From the NCBI GenBank assembly GCA_021201335.1, contig JAJQFD010000052.1:1-64000 (forward strand): 64,000 bases of DNA, given 5' to 3'. The stretch comes from Bacteroides sp. GTDB taxonomy: Bacteria; Bacteroidota; Bacteroidia; Bacteroidales; Bacteroidaceae. The notes beneath the pieces were generated by a model. The model was not told the origin of the DNA. It saw only the letters and a program-made list of their open reading frames with translations, and did no database searches. The translations under genes were made by a program, and so were the position numbers. Shown piece after piece: positions 26,141-35,200 of the stretch (the first letter of the stretch is position 1; each line of letters opens with the position of its first letter).

Positions 26141-26465
26141 TATTCGTATTCTCTTTTATTTGAAAAGCAAGCAGATATAAATTATCACTTTGATAGTTTG
26201 ACACTTTGCAAATTAAACGTGCCTGGAATTTAGTTTTTAGGGTTCTTTCCCTAGTCTCATTAAAAAACGCAAGGAAATCGCATTTGAAAAATTCAAGAAG
26301 AAACAGAATTTTTTGTTTTAATAAACAAATCACTTTATAATCGCTTTTATAAACTCAATATGTTATTAATGTAAGTTGATTGTATGTCTTTTTGATTATT
26401 TAGAAACGAGTGGATTTTTATTGCTCCCAGAGAAAAATCAGCAATTTTCCGTATGGTATTTTATA

Positions 26466-26545
26466 GTTGCGCCTGCAAGTATAAAGACTTATAGGCGCAA
26501 GTTTTTATACTTGCAGGCGCAACTCTTTGTACTTGCGGGCGCAAC
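26466..26545. repeat. 20-bp perfect hairpin plus a tandem third copy
   Basis: GTTGCGCCTGCAAGTATAAA (26466-26485) is the exact reverse complement of 26504-26523, with an 18-nt loop. A third copy, 18/20 identical and in the same direction as the second, follows at 26526-26545. The loop holds a further fragment (ATAGGCGCAAG). The unit is GC-richer than its surroundings. It is in the 26141-26827 gap between two convergent genes; the rest of that gap is AT-rich and shows no supportable gene. Confidence 0.6.
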
Positions 26546-26827
26546 AATAGCACAAAATCAGCGAAAAATCATCTATAAAAGGTGAAAAAAATGCCTATTT
26601 TGAGGTAAAAACCTTGTGCTTTAACATATTTCAAACATTTTTTGGCTCGTCATAAAAAATAGGGCTGTTATCAAAGCTATTTTAAAATGATTCAAAAAGA
26701 AAATAAAACATATATTTAGCTGTCTTTTTGATTTCATGTGATTCGTTAGAAGCTCTCAGTTTATGTAAGAACCTAAACTGATTTTGTTGAAGTACGTACG
26801 GCATTAAACTTTTTTTTGTAGGAGTAT

Positions 26828-29800
26828 TTATTCTGACTTATTTTTCCTGTATTCCAGCGGTGACATCAAATATTGTTCTTTGAAACATTTCCCGAAGTAA
26901 CGAGGTGAACTGAACCCTAATAAATCAGATATTTCAGCTATCTGTAAATCGGGTCTAGTTCGTAATAGGGTGGAAGCCATTTTGAGTTTGTAGTTTACTA
27001 TAAAGTCATTCGGAGTCATACCTGTTAACCCTTTGAATTTAGAGAATAACGTGCTTCTACCAAGGCCAATTTCTTTAGCTAGTTGATTGATATCAAATTC
27101 AGGGTTATCCAGGTTACGCTTAATCACTTCTTCGATGCGCTCCATAAAGTTTTGATCCAGTTGATTTGTAACCAGAAGTGAATTATCTACATCTGTCTGC
27201 GAATGATATTTCTTTTGAAGTAACCTTCTGTTTCTTATCAGATTATTACATCTTGCGAATAATAATTTGGCATTAAACGGTTTTCCAATATAGTCATCCG
27301 CACCTTTTTGTAATCCTTCCATGTTTTGCTCATTAGAGTTTAAGGCTGTAAGCAAAACTACCGGAATATGACAAATGTCAAGATTGCTTTTGATACGCAG
27401 ACACATTTCCGTTCCGGACATGATAGGCATCATTATATCACTCAATACCAAATGGGGCATATCTTCCATCGTTTTTCGTAATCCTTCTTCACCGTTTCGT
27501 GCTTGTATTACTTTATATATCGGACTGAAAAGAGTCGTAAGAATCTGAAGCAATTCTTCGTTATCTTCCACAATCAAGATTAACGGTTTGTCTTCTTCTG
27601 ATGATACAGAAGTTAAATTGTTATCCACTTCTATCATATTTTCCATCAGAAGAGGATCAGGTAAAGTGTCCGGCTGGATGCTATCTTTGGGTGTATCCGA
27701 TAAAATTTGTATATGCGGATCGTTATTAAAATGTTCGTTTCCTTTTCGCAACCGGACGGAAAAAATAGACCCATAGCCCAATTGACTTTCTACCGAAATA
27801 GTGCCATAATGACTCTCCACAATACTTTTGGTAAGTGCTAATCCAATTCCGGTACCTTTGTTAACTTTATCCGGGTCATCATCAACCTGATAAAACCGGC
27901 CAAAAATCTGGTTCAGGTTTTTCTTGTCTATCCCTATGCCATTATCTATTATATTAATACAAATTTTATTTTCTTCTTCCTGGATATTAAGTTCAATAAC
28001 TCCTTTTCTTTTGGTATATTTAAAAGCATTGGATAGTATATTATAGAATACTTTTTTCATTTGATTCGGGTCGAACCAACATAAGATCGTTTCTTTACGG
28101 GGAGTAAACTTATAATTAATCTCGTTCGACAGGGAGTATTCATAAAACGACAGATAAATTTCCTGCAGGAACGGGATCAGGTTTTGCTCGGAAACATTCA
28201 GGGTAACATGTTTCTGTTCAAATTTCCTAAAGTCCAACAATTCACTGATAAGATTCCTCATGTGATACGTATGTTTATATACTTTAAGAATCTTGTTATA
28301 TAATAAAGGAGAAAGAGACGTGTTTTGTAATAATAACTCAATTTGAGAAATAATCAGTGTTAACGGTGTTCTGAATTCATGGCTGATATTGGTGAAGAAA
28401 CGTAGTTTAGATTGATTTAATTCTTCAATCCGTTCTTTTTCTTTTTTCTCCGCATCCAAGGATGCAGCCAGTTTCATTTTACTATACCTGAAATAAATGA
28501 AAGTGGAAATAATAAGGGCAGTCATTAAAAAATAAAGAAAATAAGCCAGGGGTGTGCTGTAAAATGGTCTTTTAATGGTTATGACTAGCTGAATTTCTTC
28601 GGGAGACTGAATCAAACTGGCTGGTTTCTTTTCTTTCACCTTTAAGACATATTTTCCGGGATTCAAATTCGTGTAGTAAATGCTATTGTTATAAGTTTCT
28701 ATCCATTCATTGTCAAATCCCTCTAAAATATATTCGAAAGTGGAACGACTAAGCATCCCTACATAATTGTTCGAGGCAAAATAGAAAATCAGGTTATTTT
28801 GTTTATGATTTAAGATGATGGATTTGGTATAGGCTAATATGTCGGTGAGCACACCTTTTTCCGGCAGAGGGTATATGGGTTTGTTAGCTATATACAGCTC
28901 CGAAAAATAAATATTATAGGGTTTATTCTTTTTGGAAAGATCTTCTTCATAGAAAGAAGAGAGTCCATCTGCACCACCCACATAAATCTCTCCGTTTTGG
29001 CAAACATATAATCCGCAACTTTCATAAATAGCATTAATTAGCAATCCTCGGGGACCCAGATTAATGGTTTCAATTAATCCTTTTTCGGGATTAAAAATAA
29101 AAATGTTCTGGCTGCTTGTTACAATCAGGTTTCCTTGCTGAGACTGGGTTATTTTATAACAATAGTTGCTCGGAATATTCCCATTTTCCACGCTATATTC
29201 CACAAATTCCTGTGTAGCTGGATTAAAACGAAAAAGACCGGAACCTTGTGTTCCAATGTAAATATCTCCTTCCAGGGTTTCAAACATACCTTTTATCGGA
29301 CGAACCCCTAAACCCATTTCTCCGGTATTGTAAACCCGGACATCCGAAGGATCATCTATTTTGATACGGTTAATATAAGAGACTCGCGACAACCATATAT
29401 ATCCCTTGCTGTCTATAATAAAATCAACACCCGCTGCTATATTGGGGAAAATATCCGGAAACAATCTACTGAATTTTTCCGTAATAAGGTCCATTTGAAA
29501 TAATCCATTACGTGCCAGGATGATAAGTTTATCTCCGTAAATATCTACCTTATGGATAACATCATTTGGCTTTTGATTTACATCCATCGTATTTTCCAAA
29601 TAATTGGTAAAATGATTACTGGATATATCATATTTTGATAGCCCTCCGGTGTGTGTACCTATATATAATACATTCCTTTTACTATCATAACAAATACTTT
29701 TAAGATTGTTATGGGCAATCGAATTTTTATGAGGGTCGGCCAGGAAATGCTCTATTTTCCCGGTTTTCCGGTTTAATTTATTGAGCCCTCCACCTTCGGT

Positions 29801-30877
29801 ACAAATCCATAGGTTGTTATTCTTGTCTTCCACCATATTACCTATGAAAGGATAACTCAAACAAAAATCATAATGGGGATTGTCCGTATAATGAGTAAAT
29901 ATATCTGCTTCGGGATTGAAATAATTAACGCCTCCATAATACGTACCTACCCATATTGTACCTTGGTTATCCCGGCATAAAGAGAAGACCGACGAATGGG
30001 TTAAGCTTCCGGGAAGTTTGTTTTGAGTGTAATGTTCATATTCTCCCGTCAGAGTATTGTATTTCTGCAATCCCTTGAAGGTCCCTATCCATATTTCTCC
30101 GTTTTTATTTTCTGCAAAAGCTCTTACCTGGTCATTAGCTATAGAGTTCGAGTTATTAGGATCATGCTGAAAGAAAGTAACGTTTCCTCTGGGACTGATT
30201 TTATACATTCCTTCTGTTCTACAGCCAACCCACAAATCTCCATTGGAAGATTCGAATAAATTATAAATATCTTTATCCGGTATAATGCAGCTTACCTTAC
30301 CGTTATTATTTATTTGAAATAATCCGGTTCGGGTACCTAACCATATATTATTGTTTTGAGTTCGACAAATTTCATTGACAGTTAAATTTTTATCCAACTC
30401 TATTTGGAATTCACTTTTTTTATTGTCGTCATTCCAGATAAAGGTGGAATTTTGTGTGGCATACCATAAAATTCCATTAATTGAAGCGATAGCAGTCACA
30501 TTCCTTTCCTGCAAACAGCTGAATCTTTGCTTCTTAATATCATATTTTATCAGTGAATTATCAATGTGGCAATAAATGTTATTGTTTTTGTCGGATACAA
30601 TGGCATTCACCATATACCCTGGCAAGAAGCTACCGGAAATGGAAAGAGGACTACCATCCGGATTGGATATCGTTTTATAGGTAATAATTCGTTCTCCATC
30701 ATAAATACTGATTCCTTCATTGGTGCCAAACCACATGCGACCCAATTCATCCTGATGGATAGACACCACCGAAAGTTGTGCTAAACCTTCGTTAAGGCCG
30801 ATATGATTGAAGTAGATGGGAAGTGCATGAGATGTTATAAATAGTGAGAATATTATGGTGAGGACTATCTTTTTCAT
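26828..30877 (-). CDS. Hybrid two-component system sensor/regulator (HTCS) 1
   Basis: A 1349-residue single-chain sensor and regulator. Signal-like N-terminus (MKKIVLTIIFSLFITSHA); periplasmic beta-propeller repeats of the Reg_prop type (e.g. GRMWFGTNEGISIYDG, GEIWIGTFKGLQKYN, NNLWICTEGGGLNKLN); Y_Y_Y domain (YILEGFDNEWIE, then LNPGKYVLKVK); one membrane helix (YFLYFLMTALIISTFIYF); HisKA with NISHEFRTPLT; HATPase with NILSNAFKYT, IDNGIGID and GTGIGLAL; receiver with LILIVEDNEE, LVLSDIMMPIMSG and the Lys in GKPF; AraC-type HTH at the end. HTCS normally sense glycan fragments and control nearby polysaccharide genes; none lies directly beside this one. It starts 22 bp after the NtrB-like stop, so it may be the third gene of that operon. 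ATG 30877 is chosen for the signal segment. Confidence 0.9.
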   Translation of the reverse strand: MKKIVLTIIFSLFITSHALPIYFNHIGLNEGLAQLSVVSIHQDELGRMWFGTNEGISIYDGERIITYKTISNPDGSPLSISGSFLPGYMVNAIVSDKNNNIYCHIDNSLIKYDIKKQRFSCLQERNVTAIASINGILWYATQNSTFIWNDDNKKSEFQIELDKNLTVNEICRTQNNNIWLGTRTGLFQINNNGKVSCIIPDKDIYNLFESSNGDLWVGCRTEGMYKISPRGNVTFFQHDPNNSNSIANDQVRAFAENKNGEIWIGTFKGLQKYNTLTGEYEHYTQNKLPGSLTHSSVFSLCRDNQGTIWVGTYYGGVNYFNPEADIFTHYTDNPHYDFCLSYPFIGNMVEDKNNNLWICTEGGGLNKLNRKTGKIEHFLADPHKNSIAHNNLKSICYDSKRNVLYIGTHTGGLSKYDISSNHFTNYLENTMDVNQKPNDVIHKVDIYGDKLIILARNGLFQMDLITEKFSRLFPDIFPNIAAGVDFIIDSKGYIWLSRVSYINRIKIDDPSDVRVYNTGEMGLGVRPIKGMFETLEGDIYIGTQGSGLFRFNPATQEFVEYSVENGNIPSNYCYKITQSQQGNLIVTSSQNIFIFNPEKGLIETINLGPRGLLINAIYESCGLYVCQNGEIYVGGADGLSSFYEEDLSKKNKPYNIYFSELYIANKPIYPLPEKGVLTDILAYTKSIILNHKQNNLIFYFASNNYVGMLSRSTFEYILEGFDNEWIETYNNSIYYTNLNPGKYVLKVKEKKPASLIQSPEEIQLVITIKRPFYSTPLAYFLYFLMTALIISTFIYFRYSKMKLAASLDAEKKEKERIEELNQSKLRFFTNISHEFRTPLTLIISQIELLLQNTSLSPLLYNKILKVYKHTYHMRNLISELLDFRKFEQKHVTLNVSEQNLIPFLQEIYLSFYEYSLSNEINYKFTPRKETILCWFDPNQMKKVFYNILSNAFKYTKRKGVIELNIQEEENKICINIIDNGIGIDKKNLNQIFGRFYQVDDDPDKVNKGTGIGLALTKSIVESHYGTISVESQLGYGSIFSVRLRKGNEHFNNDPHIQILSDTPKDSIQPDTLPDPLLMENMIEVDNNLTSVSSEEDKPLILIVEDNEELLQILTTLFSPIYKVIQARNGEEGLRKTMEDMPHLVLSDIMMPIMSGTEMCLRIKSNLDICHIPVVLLTALNSNEQNMEGLQKGADDYIGKPFNAKLLFARCNNLIRNRRLLQKKYHSQTDVDNSLLVTNQLDQNFMERIEEVIKRNLDNPEFDINQLAKEIGLGRSTLFSKFKGLTGMTPNDFIVNYKLKMASTLLRTRPDLQIAEISDLLGFSSPRYFGKCFKEQYLMSPLEYRKNKSE

Positions 30878-30899
30878 TTCTAACAAAATTGGATATAGG

Positions 30900-32141
30900 C
30901 TACACAAAGATAGTTTTTTCTTGTTGCAAATGGAGTGTCTGGTCAAAACAAATTTCAAAAAGACAACCTTTTCCGACTTCTGAGCTAACATTGATCGATC
31001 CTCCATGTTGATTGATTATTTGTTTGCAAAGGCTTAATCCAATGCCGGAACCGGAATTCTTGGTCGTAAAAAAAGGAACGAAGATTTTATCCATAACCTC
31101 CGGAAGGATGCCTTCGCCGTTATCGCTAATCAGGAAAATAACTTGTTCAGGATCCGCCTGAATAGCTGTTCTTATTTCAATTTGGGGTTCTGATACCTTT
31201 TCTGTGGCTTCCCTGGCATTTTTTAGTAAATTTATGAGTACTTGTTCTATTTGGGTACGGTCGGCTGATATAAATACCTCCTTTGCAGGAAGTTCGAACC
31301 GGAATTCTTTTCCGGGAAAAAGCTTCTTAAGGTCTTTCAGTAATTCACCTATATTTACAGGAGCTAGTGTAAGAGCCGGTAAACTGGTAAGACGCCGGTA
31401 ATTTTCCACGAAATTCAGCAAACCTTTGCTACGCCGATGAATGGTTTGCAAAGCCTGAAGCATGATTTGGTTTTCTGTGTCGTTCTGTTCCGATTGCGAT
31501 GCCCGTTCACTGAGTGTTTCCGACAGAGAGAGGATAGGAGTAATGGAATTCATAATCTCATGGGTTAATACACTGATAAGTTTTTGCCAGGCTTCCATTT
31601 CGTTTCTCTGCAACACAGAATGAATATTTTTTAAACTGATCAGCAATTGTTCTTTTCCCTGGGCTGTAAAGATGGTAGAGGATTTAGCTAATTCCTGAAT
31701 AATCCCGTTTCTTCTCAGCCGAATCATTTGGATTGCCGGTTGGCAGAATTGTTCCAGCAATTGTTCCGGTATTTGATGGTAATCTCCTAATAATTGTAGG
31801 GCAGCCTTATTGCTCCATTCAACCTTACCTTTAATATCAGTTACAAGTACAGCTGTATCAACTTTATTCAATAAATTTTCATAGTATTGATACTTGACTT
31901 CCTCTTGAAGAATACGTTGTTTGAGATCAGCTTCACGGGAACGGATATTTTCCACTAATCGTTGCATCGAATTAATGTACTTCGTTTGCAGTGTATATAA
32001 TCGTATGCAAATGCTTATGAGTATTAATAACAGGATGGTGGCACTGAACCAGAATTCTTTCCGGAAAACTAGATAACAACCTATCGATAATAAAATTATG
32101 AGCAGAATATGGATGATAATTGAAAATGGATATCTTTTCAT
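30900..32141 (-). CDS. Membrane sensor histidine kinase, NtrB-like
   Basis: A 413-residue kinase. Two N-terminal membrane helices (about 8-27 and 32-50) with almost no periplasmic loop, coiled coil to about 90, PAS domain (about 93-175, with NKVDTAVLVTDIKGKVEWSN), HisKA with the phospho-acceptor in SVLTHEIMNSITPI, and HATPase with NLLKNAREAT (N box), ISDNGEGILPE and GSGIGLSLCKQII. It overlaps the NtrC-like regulator by ATGA, so they are a cognate pair. The short loop suggests sensing within the membrane or cytoplasm, as in cell-envelope stress sensors. Confidence 0.88.
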   Translation of the reverse strand: MKRYPFSIIIHILLIILLSIGCYLVFRKEFWFSATILLLILISICIRLYTLQTKYINSMQRLVENIRSREADLKQRILQEEVKYQYYENLLNKVDTAVLVTDIKGKVEWSNKAALQLLGDYHQIPEQLLEQFCQPAIQMIRLRRNGIIQELAKSSTIFTAQGKEQLLISLKNIHSVLQRNEMEAWQKLISVLTHEIMNSITPILSLSETLSERASQSEQNDTENQIMLQALQTIHRRSKGLLNFVENYRRLTSLPALTLAPVNIGELLKDLKKLFPGKEFRFELPAKEVFISADRTQIEQVLINLLKNAREATEKVSEPQIEIRTAIQADPEQVIFLISDNGEGILPEVMDKIFVPFFTTKNSGSGIGLSLCKQIINQHGGSINVSSEVGKGCLFEICFDQTLHLQQEKTIFV

Positions 32142-33502
32142 AAACCAAGCTTTTCAAGTTTACGATACAAAGCATAACGGGTTATCCCCAGATAATCAGC
32201 AGCCCGGGACACATTTCCTTCGCTAAGTCGCATGGCGCGTTCTATGGCCTGTCGTTCCAGTTGTTCCAGATTGAGGATTTCCTCTTTAGCAGTTGGAGCC
32301 TGTATAGGCTGAAGAAGAAAGCTTTCCGGACGCAATAAGACTTGTTCACTCAGAATGACCGCACGTTCAATACTGTGTTGTAATTCACGTACATTTCCCG
32401 GCCAGTTGTACTTCAGTAATTTGTTTTTGCTCTCACGAGTGAGTCCCTGAATTTCTTTTCGGTATTTTTGAGTATATATTTTCAGGAAATGATCCGCCAA
32501 CAATAGAATATCGTTTCCTCTTTCCCGGAGTGGCGGAATATGAATTTGAATAGTGTTTATTCTGTAAAGAAGATCCTGGCGGAAACCACCTTCATTTACC
32601 AACTTATGAATATTTACATTGGTTGCACAAATCAGCCGCACATCAATGGTGTATGCTTGTGTACTACCCAAACGGGTAATTTGTTGTTTTTCCAACGCAG
32701 TAAGAAGTTTAACTTGCATAGTAAGCGGCAAGTTCCCTATTTCATCCAGGAAAAGAGTACCTCCTGTTGCCACTTCCATGCGTCCCGGTTTGGACTTCCT
32801 GGCATCTGTAAAAGCTCCTTTTTCGTAACCAAATAGTTCGCTTTCAAATAAAGATTCAGGAATGCTTCCCAAATCAATGCTAATAAATGGTTTATTATAG
32901 CGGGAAGAAGAACGGTATAGTAAATGAGCGATCATATCCTTCCCCGTTCCGTTTTCTCCGAGGATAAGTATATTAGCATCTGTATCACTTAATTTATATA
33001 TGGTAGAAAAAATTTCCTGCATGGCTGCTGATTCACCGATAATTTCATGATCGTTGTATATCGAATCTTGGAGAATAGTAACCTGTTTTTTCAAATGTTT
33101 TACTTCCAGGCGGGAGTTCCTTAATTTAATTCCGGAAGAAAGAGTCGCCAAAAGTTTTTCTTTTTCCCATGGTTTGGATACAAAGTCTGTTGCGCCGGCT
33201 TTGATGGCTTTTACCGCTTTATCTGTATCTGCATAAGCTGTCATAAAGATAACAATTGCCTGTGGATCGATCTCTAACACCCTTTTCAAACCTTCAAAAC
33301 CTTCTTGCCCGCTAATAGCATCTCGGCTGAAATTCATATCCAGTAGTATAATGTCTGGTTCGAAGGTCTTCATAAAATAGGGGATTTTTTCAGGGGTGAC
33401 GGCTACCTTGATCTTTTCAAAATAAGGTTCTAGAAGCAAGTTTAATGCAAAAAGCACATCTTCATTATCATCAACGATTAATATTTTTCCTTGCTTGTTC
33501 AT
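32138..33502 (-). CDS. Sigma54-dependent response regulator, NtrC family
   Basis: A 454-residue regulator. Receiver (1-125) with IVDDNEDVLFAL and the phospho-Asp in IILLDMNFSRD; AAA+ domain (about 145-375) with Walker A LGENGTGKDMIA, the sigma54-contact loop as ELFGYEKGAFTDARKSKPG (GAFTDA instead of the classical GAFTGA, a variant I have seen often in Bacteroidota) and Walker B GGTLFLDEIGNL; Fis-type HTH at the end (AIERAMRLSEGNVSRAADYLGITRYALYRKLEK). Divergent from the TolC operon, which has a sigma54-like promoter, so it probably activates that operon. Confidence 0.92.
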   Translation of the reverse strand: MNKQGKILIVDDNEDVLFALNLLLEPYFEKIKVAVTPEKIPYFMKTFEPDIILLDMNFSRDAISGQEGFEGLKRVLEIDPQAIVIFMTAYADTDKAVKAIKAGATDFVSKPWEKEKLLATLSSGIKLRNSRLEVKHLKKQVTILQDSIYNDHEIIGESAAMQEIFSTIYKLSDTDANILILGENGTGKDMIAHLLYRSSSRYNKPFISIDLGSIPESLFESELFGYEKGAFTDARKSKPGRMEVATGGTLFLDEIGNLPLTMQVKLLTALEKQQITRLGSTQAYTIDVRLICATNVNIHKLVNEGGFRQDLLYRINTIQIHIPPLRERGNDILLLADHFLKIYTQKYRKEIQGLTRESKNKLLKYNWPGNVRELQHSIERAVILSEQVLLRPESFLLQPIQAPTAKEEILNLEQLERQAIERAMRLSEGNVSRAADYLGITRYALYRKLEKLGL

Positions 33503-33531
33503 AAGCTGATTTCGTTTGAAGTTCCATGGGA

Positions 33532-33539
33532 CAAATATA
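33532..33539 (-). promoter_or_regulatory. -7 box (TATATTTG) of the NtrC-like gene
   Basis: A perfect TAnnTTTG match on the minus strand, 29 nt upstream of ATG 33502, divergent from the TolC operon. Confidence 0.5.
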
Positions 33540-33562
33540 GATATAAAATCTTTGTGCTGTAT

Positions 33563-33588
33563 GTGCGATAGCGCACGTGTTTTGTGCG
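33563..33588 (+). promoter_or_regulatory. Candidate enhancer (UAS) for the NtrC-like regulator
   Basis: GTGCG-N4-CGCAC (33563-33567 and 33572-33576) is a perfect 5-bp dyad, and a further GTGCG half-site lies at about 33584. It is about 80-90 bp upstream of the sigma54-like promoter, the usual place for a bacterial enhancer. Confidence 0.4.
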
Positions 33589-33653
33589 TTTTTTCACATC
33601 TTTCCGTAAGTGTGTTCTTTATTATCTTCTTGTATTACAACCGATTGTCGGAA

Positions 33654-33669
33654 TGGCATGTCTTTTGAA
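33654..33669 (+). promoter_or_regulatory. Sigma54-like promoter of the TolC operon
   Basis: TGGCATG-TCTT-TTGAA fits TGGCACG-N4-TTGCW at 6/7 in the -24 element; the -12 element has GA in place of the preferred GC. Spacing is exact. The TolC start follows at 33700. Confidence 0.45.
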
Positions 33670-33699
33670 ATAAAGGAATGTATAATAGTGGTCCAAAAG

Positions 33700-35190
33700 A
33701 TGAAAATCATATATCTGCTAAGACTGATGTTTTTTTGCTGGAATGAATTACTCGTTTTTGTTGATTTACCCACAGGTTGAACCTTTGGAATTGACATTGG
33801 AAGAGACTGTAGAGAGGGCACAAACATATTCGCCAGATGCTCAAACCGCCCGTCATAGCTTTCGCTCGGAATACTGGAATTATAAATACTATCGCGCCAA
33901 TTATCTGCCTTCTTTAACGCTTACCTCAAATCCGTACCTGAAAAGAGTTATTAATGAAATTACCCTGGAAGACGGTACAGTGAAGTTTGTTGAACAAAAT
34001 ATGTTAAGTACGGATCTTTCTTTCCAGTTTACTCAGAATATTCCGTGGACGGGGGGGGAAGCGTTTTTCTGGAAACCTTTGCGCAGCGTATTGATATGTT
34101 AAGCGATAGGGCAACATCCTGGCAAACATCTCCCATAAATATAGGCTATAGTCAATCTTTATTTGGGTATAATCAGTTGAAGTGGGATCAGAAAATTGAA
34201 CCTGTCCGTTATCAGGAAGCCCGGAAAAGATATCAGGAAAAACTAGAATTGATTGCCACAAATGCTACTGATTTGTTTTTTGCATTGGCAACTGCCCAAA
34301 GTAATCTAGAAACAGCTTTATTTAATTTTGCCCAGGCAGATACACTTTATCATTTTGCACAAGGACGATATGGTATTGGAACTATTACGGAAAATGAAAT
34401 GCTTCAGCTTGAAATCAACCGACTGACAGAAGAAACCAATCAGCTGAATGCCCGTATTGAAGTGGAAAACAGCATACAGACCCTTCGTTCGTATCTGAGT
34501 TTCCAGGAAGATGTAGAAATAAGAGTAAAACTGAATCAGGAAGTACCGGGATTCATGATAGAATCCCATCATGCCTTATTAATTGCAACTGAGAACAGTC
34601 CTGATATACTGCAAATGCTTCGTTGGAAATTGGAGAGTGAGAATGCTGTAGCCCAGGCAAAAGCTAATGCCGGGATAAAGGCTAATTTATACGTTCGCTT
34701 GGGTCTGACGCAAACAGCAAACAACTGGAAAGATGCTTATAAAAATCCACTTGATCAGCAATATATTAGTTTAGGAATTACATTACCTATTCTTGACTGG
34801 GGAAGAGGGAAAGGGAAAATACAGATTGCCCGTTCCCAGCGTGACCTGGTGTATACCCAAGTTCGACAATATGAAACAGATTTTGAGCTCAATGTACGCA
34901 AGCTGGTGAAACTTTTCAATTTACAGGTACAACGGGTAGAGATTGCCATACGTACTGATCAAACGGCGCAGCGTCGACATGATGTGGCGCGACGGTTATA
35001 CTTACTGGGGAAATCGACGATACTTGACCTGAATGCTTCGATTGCTGAGAAGGACAGTGCAAAACGCAGTTATATTAATGCTTTACATTATTATTGGACA
35101 TTATACTATACATCACGAAGTATTACATTGTATGATTTTCAACAAAATAAAGCTCTGTCAGTTAACCTGGAAGAACTGATAGAAAATTAA
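33700..35190 (+). pseudogene. TolC-type outer-membrane efflux protein with two frame breaks
   Basis: The product resembles Bacteroidota TolC family proteins: LTLEETVERAQTYSPDAQTARH near the start, SLTLTSNPYLKR and FTQNIPWTGG, then coiled-coil helices (about 160-260 and 370-470), with ISLGITLPILDWGRGKGKI marking the second repeat. Two homopolymers break the frame. At T7 (33730-33736), removing one T joins a signal-like MKIIYLLRLMFFAGMNYSFLL to the mature part. At G8 (34051-34058), adding one G (or removing two) joins WTGG to SVFLETFAQRID. With both repaired, length is about 496 residues. Partner of the HlyD and ABC genes that follow; it would form the outer-membrane channel. The second frame, from 34045, covers 381 residues. 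Confidence 0.75.
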
Positions 35191-35200
35191 AATACTTTTT

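Noticed and set aside
26376..26585. 69-residue ORF in the gap before HTCS 1
   Set aside because: It spans the 20-bp hairpin repeats and shows no protein-like features.
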